Assembly: GCA_918026815.1 (NCBI GenBank)
Contig: CAKJVC010000192.1
Location: 248,001-312,000 of the forward strand
DNA from: Chalara sp. BL73
Taxonomy: Eukaryota; Ascomycota; Leotiomycetes; Helotiales
DNA: 64,000 nt
Direction: 5' to 3'
Below are positions 58,055-64,000 of this stretch, piece after piece. Each line of letters opens with the position of its first letter. Position 1 is the first letter of the stretch. The notes beneath the pieces were generated by a model, which had not been told where the DNA came from, searched no databases, and worked only from the letters and a program-made list of their open reading frames with translations. A program made the translations under genes and the position numbers.

Positions 58055-59242
58055 AAGCTTTGGACGTGTTGAACGCATGGCGTTAGCGGAAAGAAGCCGG
58101 ATTTGGCATTCCTGGCAAAACCAAGGACAACTTTTTTTTTTACTTTAACAAGTTCTATGTCCGCCTGTCTAAAATACGACAAGGTTCCTTTGAAATGCTT
58201 TCGATTGAAAACGGCACTTTCTCTGATTTGAATAGCCCCGAAAGCCAAACTGGTGGTGCAAAATCTGACTTTCGGATGTATGTCGATTATGCAGTTGCAG
58301 TTTTTCAACTTTTTCGTCTATCAGATTTTGATTTAACTACTGATCTTTTTCCACAACACATCCATGATACAACCGTTATGCACGGGCGTTTTGGAGGATT
58401 TTGCTTTGAAGACATTAATCGGGCGATTATGCTGATTCGCTGGTGGGGCAATGAAGTCATGAATGACCGAGAGAAAAAGACGGACAAGGCTCTGACTGCG
58501 GCTGCCGACATCGCACACTTGCTATACTACTTCACCGATCACGATCTGGCTAATCTTATTGATGATGAGAATTTTAGTGATCCTGGTGAAGGTAGCAACG
58601 ATGACAAGACGAACAACGCTCGTGCGCAATGGCGCTATGTTCATCGGCTTGCTAAATACCGGAAAGATTTTGAGGCGGCTGTTGGAGAGGATACAATGCC
58701 CGAAGATGTCAGAAGCATTCTTTTTACAAACTTTTCTAAGCTCAACAATACTAAATACAAGGAAAACCTGGGTATTCTGGAAAAGGCTTTAAGTGGGACT
58801 TTTCGGAAACGAAGCCGGACTTACTTGACATCCACCACTATATTTGAACGCTTCCCGATTGCGGCGACTGACGCACTGAACTTCTGCAAGGAGCAGGCCG
58901 CTAATGTTCGAATTCTTTGAGGCTTGGAAGATATCGATGCGATGCGAAAGCAGGCAGCTGTCATCCAGGCAGATACGGCCGCTACATCGTTGTCGTTGAA
59001 TGATGTTTTGGTCAATCAGCATGCTATAGAGGCTGAGGGTGCTGGTCTTGACGCGGGTGAGGAGCTCACAACACAGTTTCTGTGGAACATGCGAGCGCAA
59101 TTGGGGTTCTAGAGCGTTCCGCTGCTTAGTTTTTTGGCGGTTTGCACATGGGCGGGCATTGATTTTCAAAATCTCGAAATTTCCGAGTCATTATTGGATT
59201 ATGCTGGCAAAAAGTACTACTACAAAGCTTACTAAGTGCTAG

Positions 59243-59314
59243 GTAAGTATTGGCCTTTGGTGGAACATGTTCAGCAACTCTAACTAAAAACACTGGGCTA
59301 ATATTACTTCCTAG
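59243..59314 (+). repeat. Intron 2 with palindrome copy 9
   Basis: A 72 bp intron (GTAAGT...CTAG) containing TGGAACATGTTCAGCA near 59261-59276. Confidence 0.65.
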
Positions 59315-59688
59315 CTGCACTATTTATGGCAATAGCCGAGCTTTCTGCGGTTTATGTTTCTATCGTTGCTTTTGTATGTGGATTGGGTAAGACTTTTGTG
59401 TTTTTTCGGCTGATTAAGACACAACATGATTGCCAGAAGATCGAAGCCGAGCAGCACCCGGAAGTCCAACATATATTTAAGCTTACGCTTATTTGCTGCT
59501 TTAACAATAGTATTGACGTTTGGATTTCCGACATTGAGAAATTCTTTTTCGGCATTTTTACCGTTCACCAGTTTTACGGCACTCCAGGATCTATTACGGA
59601 TCCCGAACGATTTAAGATGCTGGTGGTTCTTAATCGGGTTGATCGCTTTAATGAAATCTTGGAAGCTTTAGATTCACACAACTCAAAT

Positions 59689-59831
59689 GTAAGTGGACTT
59701 TTGTTGAACATGTTCAGCTATTTCCAGCTGTTAAAAGGGGGGGGAGGGGGGTTGTGTGTTTCTGAACACGTTTAACAAGCTTCCTAAATTTTGTTTTTTT
59801 TTTTACTGCCGCGAAACTAACAATGTTATAG
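59689..59831 (+). repeat. Intron 3 with palindrome pair, copies 10-11
   Basis: A 143 bp intron (GTAAGT...ATAG) with TTTGTTGAACATGTTCAG at 59699-59716 and CTGAACACGTTTAACAAG near 59762-59779, separated by a G-rich run. Confidence 0.7.
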
Positions 59832-61165
59832 ACCGGACTTACTATTATTCTGACTGTTTACACTACTTGGTGGGGTCGCACTTTGGGTATACTCGCGGAA
59901 AACCAAACTGTTCAACTATGTGTTTCCGATGAGTTAGCCGACTTTGCCGAAGAGAATGTTAACTATTCCGACTCAAATAATGCTTCGGATGAGGAACGGG
60001 CTCAGACTAAGCGCCGGGACTAAAAGAAGCGCTGCAAACAACGCAAGAAGGCCGAAAAGGATATGAACACCAGCAAGACCAAAGAAGGTGAAAACTGCGT
60101 TTGGGTGTCTCGCTGCAAAGCTGTTTTTGCGAGAGTTATTATTGATGAGGCGCATGCTTTTCGCAATTCTGACACGCTGTTTGCCGAAAGCATTTTCCAG
60201 ACTCGGAAAGACAACGTGCATTTTTTTACTGCGACGCTTATGCTCAATCATGCCAAAAATCTCCGAGGCTACTTTTATCAGATTTTTAAGGAAAGCTGGG
60301 CTTTTCCTGGTGTGTACGGAGACTCCGTTTTATACGACGAAGACTTCGATCCTGAGAACGTGGATGCTTCGTCGATTAAAAAGAGAACCAAAACTATATC
60401 GGTTTTGCCTGAGCGAACGCCGCGCACCGAAGAGTTGCATGTTGCGTGAGAGAAACAGATCCGCTTGTGGCTTCTCGATCCTCGTCAGTATGCCCGCTGT
60501 GGACGAGCTGGAGGTTGGTCAGCTGCGATCTGCCAGAAAATCATGCCACCAATTTTGAAGATGCTTTTGCTACGGTTGGGGTACGAATCCACGGTTGACT
60601 TGGAAGACGGTTCTTCTCCGGCGCGTGTGAGTTAAGCTATTTTCGACTGCTACATCGTGACGCTTCAGCTATAAATGAATTCTCGCGAGTATACACTTCA
60701 TGACAACTTTACTCTCGCGCTAGTTAAGGAGCTTGGGATTGGTGCTGCATACAGCAGTGGTCCGAAACGCGTCGCTGAAACCGCCGGAGCTACAATCGGT
60801 GGGAACGAAAACGAAGGCATTTAAGATTAAGGAGTTTATCGATTCTTAAAACACTTTACTTTCGAACTCCGGTTAGGACATTTTACCGAGATCAACTATT
60901 ATTATATGTCGGAAGCCGAAAAGCGGCAGGCAGCCAAGCATCGAGTCAACTCCTGGACCGGTCTCGACTGCGACAATAGCGCATTTTTCTTTTTCAAGCG
61001 CACACGAGCAGAACTCGAGTATACTATTCTCGGTGACCGTTTGACTATAGTTTAATATCTGGCTGCTTTTTCGGTCAAGTCCCGATATGGACTCGGCGTT
61101 ATTGGTGAAAATTTGGCGAAGAAGGAAAAGACGATTATCGTTTTTGAGTTTTCTATGTGCCGGTG

Positions 61166-61388
61166 GTATGTGGGACTTTTATTTTTTTTTTTTTTTTGGT
61201 TTTGCTATCTTTTTTTCTTTCTAACTAGACTTTTGTTGAACACGTTCAACTACTACTGTTTACAATTTACTTGAACATGTTCAACAAGAGTCTGGGTTAT
61301 TGTTTAGGTTTTTTGGGGATTTGAAATTATTTAGGGTTCTTAAACCTGTTCAACAAAGCACTAGTTTCTAATGTAACACTTTACATAG
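61166..61388 (+). repeat. Intron 4 with palindromes, copies 12-13 and a fragment
   Basis: A 223 bp intron with TTGTTGAACACGTTCAAC near 61233-61250, TTGAACATGTTCAACAAG near 61271-61288 and a half copy (CTGTTCAACAAAG) near 61346, after a 17-nt T run. Confidence 0.7.
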
Positions 61389-62867
61389 GCTTTTCGAGAC
61401 GATCTTTACAACACTCGGCTTCATATTCGTTTCTATCACCTTATCGCAGACGACCGAAGAGCGAACGAAGTTGATCAACCGATTTAATGACCCCAACTCC
61501 GGCATTATGAATCTTCTGGTTACTACCGCTTTAGGTTCCGTTTTTCTCAACTTGCAAGAGTCGTTTTTCTGTATCTTGGTCCTGGAGATCCCCGGTTCGT
61601 TTTATGTCTTGTTGCAAATCCTGGGTCGGATCAATCGCATCGGTCAGTCACGAAAACAAATTGTGCATATGCCGTGGATCGATCACTTTTTCGACCAGAT
61701 TGCACTTCACCGCATTTTTCGGAAGATTGTCTCATTTTTTGCCGGTGAAGGTCATGCAGCCGAAAGTGAAGACTCCGAAAGTGCCGCTGAGCGGTTGATG
61801 CAAATGTTTCTCGGTCTTAAGTATTCGCATACACTACTGCACGACACATGGGCAACGGCTTCGTATAAAGAAAAGGACGCTACTGTGAAGCTGCTGGAAG
61901 AACAAAAGGAAGCGGGCTTGACTGGCGGCCCAGATTTGGGGGAGGACACTATTATGGACGATGTAGATGTTCCCGAAACTACAGCCAAGCGGCGAACGTA
62001 CCAGCCTAAACCTATGCTCCGCCAAAACGTCTCTACTCGTAAGTTAGACTCGCTATCAACAATACCGTATATGCTAACATATTTTAAACAGCCCAGAAAT
62101 CTTAAGCTGTTCGCTTTCTTAGACGTCAGCATAACTAGGTTGAGGAGGATGTGCTTCCTATATTGTCTGCTGCCGACCAGGCGCTTTTTGATCAGCTTCG
62201 TTTGTTGGAACATGCTAGGCAAGCACGGAGTAGTTTCTAAGGCTTTTCCACCAAGAAAGGCCAGCTGACCAAAGCATACAACAAGCTGTTTAATCCTTTG
62301 AAGGATCAACAGCTGGTGACCGAGGCTGCCCGGTTTTCCCCAGTCGCAGGAATGACAGACGAAATGGTTACCTTTTGGGATCATACGGACGCTGCCCAGT
62401 TTGGCCTACTGCCAAAGAAGCCTAGAGTATTGTCGATTGGCAGTACAGGCACCGGCTCTCTCGTTTCTAAACCTCGCTTTCCCCCAAAGTCAAATACGCG
62501 ATCTAAGAAACCGAAGCGTAATTTTCTACCAAGAAAAAAGAGCTCAGGTCCATCTCGACTATCTTTTACGTCAGACGACGCGTTTTTGGCAGAGATGGAT
62601 GAGTTAATCAACGATTCAGCTGCAAAGTTGTTTAATCCCAGAGTTACTGATTCCGATGAGGAATGTGGTAATGATGTTAGTCTAGATACTCCAGCAGATG
62701 AACAGCCGCAGGAGACAGCCGCAGGAGACAGTTCAGGTTTATCAGATGACGAAGAGCTGCCGGACTTAGGGAATGACTTTCATCCAGGTACACCAGCAGG
62801 CGAGGACTCGATGGAGGCAGCAAACGGGGATAGCGATTATTATGACAACTTCGTTGACAAGGTCTAG

Positions 62868-64000
62868 CCAGTAGCTGAAGAAAGCTCAGAGAAAGGCGAA
62901 GACTAGGGTTTCTTATAAATTTTTTTTTTCCTACATTTTTGGTATGTGGACCTTGTTGAACGCGTTTAGATAAAATCACTTATTTGAACATGTTCAACAA
63001 GAGCTTTTTAAAACTAATATATTATATTTTCTTTTATTACTATGTTAACTTTACCAGACGAATCGCGATAGTGGAGAGTTTTTTTTAAGGGGTATTCGGG
63101 GTTCAGCTAGTTAGGAATACTAGAACTCATTTTTTTCCAGATATTTTGACTTTTACATTCGGTGAAAAATATGTAAACCTTAGTGCGTAAAGTAGTTGAA
63201 ATGACATAAATATGCTGTAAATAACTACAGGCTTAAATAGCTCTGTACTATACCTAGGTTCAAAATAGGCAGATTTAATATCGGTACGGTCGAGCAAACA
63301 CATATTGCTATTAGGCTATTAGTGGTATCTAGACTTGAGCAGTTTATTTTTTCTACATTCTAGTTTTGTAACATTATTGGGTATACAATGATATTCGTTA
63401 GAGTTATTTATTGTAAAGTTCATTTTTTAAGTTCTTTGTTGAACATGTTCAAAGGGATATTTTGTTGAACGTGTTCAACAAAAGGCTGTAATCAATACTA
63501 TTCTTAATCAAAAAGCGACGTTTTATCAGAACACTATTTAAGGAAAGTATAAGTAAATTCTATTTTGTATTTTCTACAACTTCAACTGCTTTATGTTTCG
63601 GCAAATAACTTATAGTTGCTGGCATATCGGCAATCAGTAAATAATAGCAGACATAATGTGTTTTACATATACAGTAATTTGGCTTGGATAATCGCATAAC
63701 GAAGGCCTATATATATTACAAACTTTGTAAGCAACCGGATAGTGCCGTTTGTAATAACTAAGAGATCCAGTATTTAACTTTTCTAAGTCTTACCCGTATT
63801 ACATGTTTAGAATAAACAACAAAAAAAATATTGAAGTTAATAGTAATTTAGTTTTATACATTAAAAGCAATTTATTCGCTTAATACTATTTACGCTTGCG
63901 GCTACGAAAGTCAAAATGCAATTCAAGTATTAAGCTTCTTTAAGATGTTCTATAGGAACAGGGTCTTGTTGCTCGGTAGGGTTATGCTTGCTACATAGCT
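62868..64000. other. AT-rich right end of window
   Basis: Apart from the palindromes, no gene is recognised. On the minus strand near 63940-63996, a short frame with HNPTEQQDPVPIEHLKEA could be the end of a gene that continues past the edge; support is weak. Confidence 0.4.
62953..63481. repeat. Palindrome pairs, copies 14-17, right of SNF2-like gene
   Basis: TTGTTGAACGCGTTTAGA at 62953-62970, TTGAACATGTTCAACAA at 62984-63000, TTGTTGAACATGTTCAAAG near 63437-63455 and a full TTGTTGAACGTGTTCAACAA near 63462-63481. Confidence 0.75.

Larger units (their letters stand above)
57509..62867 (+). pseudogene. SNF2-family helicase-like gene, six exons with in-frame stops
   Basis: Six exons can be followed in one continuous frame: 57509-57929, 58055-59242, 59315-59688, 59832-61165, 61389-62038 and 62092-62867. 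Helicase motif I GLGKT is at 59380-59394, with LTLICCFNNSIDVW near 59487. DEAH (motif II) is at 60144-60155, followed by FFTATLMLNHAKN (motif III). TTALGSVFLNLQE is motif V, and GRINRIGQ (61624-61647) is motif VI, the SNF2 arginine-finger form. The C-terminal 190 residues are acidic and Ser/Asp-rich. In-frame stops at 58084, 58918, 59110, 59233, 60021, 60447, 60633 and elsewhere make it non-functional, yet all splice sites and the frame are kept. SNF2 proteins remodel chromatin or recombination intermediates. Four of its five introns contain GTTGAAC palindromes. Confidence 0.75.

Noticed and set aside
42016..63481. A single giant transposon (Starship-like) spanning the repeat island
   Set aside because: No tyrosine-recombinase captain gene, terminal repeats or target-site duplication were recognised; the content fits a mosaic of separate degraded elements.
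62868..64000. Telomeric repeats at the right end
   Set aside because: No TTAGGG or CCCTAA arrays were seen, so subtelomeric location remains only a suggestion from the helicase relics.

Overview
The window looks like nuclear DNA of a filamentous ascomycete (Pezizomycotina). Genes are split by 45-65 bp introns with GT...AG ends and CTAAC-type branch sites, three encode Zn2Cys6 regulators, and the repeats carry the stop-codon-rich, AT-shifted signature of repeat-induced point mutation (RIP). No telomere repeat, rRNA gene or CRISPR array was seen. All exon structures below were built by hand from splice signals and family similarity.

Positions 1-40.7 kb form an accessory metabolic region. From the left: the end of a lipocalin-like gene; an AHL-lactonase-type metallo-hydrolase divergent from an NmrA-type gene; a CTF1-like Zn2Cys6 regulator; a quinone-oxidoreductase-type dehydrogenase; a carboxymuconolactone-decarboxylase-like protein; transposase debris; a broken secreted DUF8021-like gene; an MFS transporter divergent from a Zn2Cys6 regulator; a second metallo-beta-lactamase; a fumarylacetoacetase; and an ACS-type MFS permease. 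At 29-41 kb there is a likely catabolic cluster: a decayed tartrate/isopropylmalate dehydrogenase, a Zn2Cys6 regulator, a GABA-type aminotransferase divergent from succinate-semialdehyde dehydrogenase, a DAO-family FAD amine oxidase and a haloacid-dehalogenase-like hydrolase. Together these could oxidise an amine or omega-amino acid to succinate. A CCGGCCCGG motif sits upstream of the aminotransferase/dehydrogenase pair, the FAD oxidase, the hydrolase and the dehydrogenase pseudogene.

Positions 41-64 kb are a repeat island. A pogo/Fot-type transposase relic is cut by a Ty3/gypsy LTR with a heavily mutated gag. Next comes a RecQ-type (telomere-linked-like) helicase destroyed by stops but still in one frame, an AT-rich desert, and a GC-rich island with direct repeats. 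Three modules follow: a roughly 1,170-codon unknown protein with about a dozen in-frame stops, a 40S ribosomal protein S3 pseudogene with two internal tandem expansions, and a six-exon SNF2-like helicase with in-frame stops. A palindromic element, consensus TTGTTGAACNNGTTCAACAA, recurs at least 15 times from 50.4 to 63.5 kb, often in closely spaced pairs, both between these modules and inside four of the five helicase introns. This palindrome-punctuated block containing a captured ribosomal protein gene is the most unusual thing in the window.
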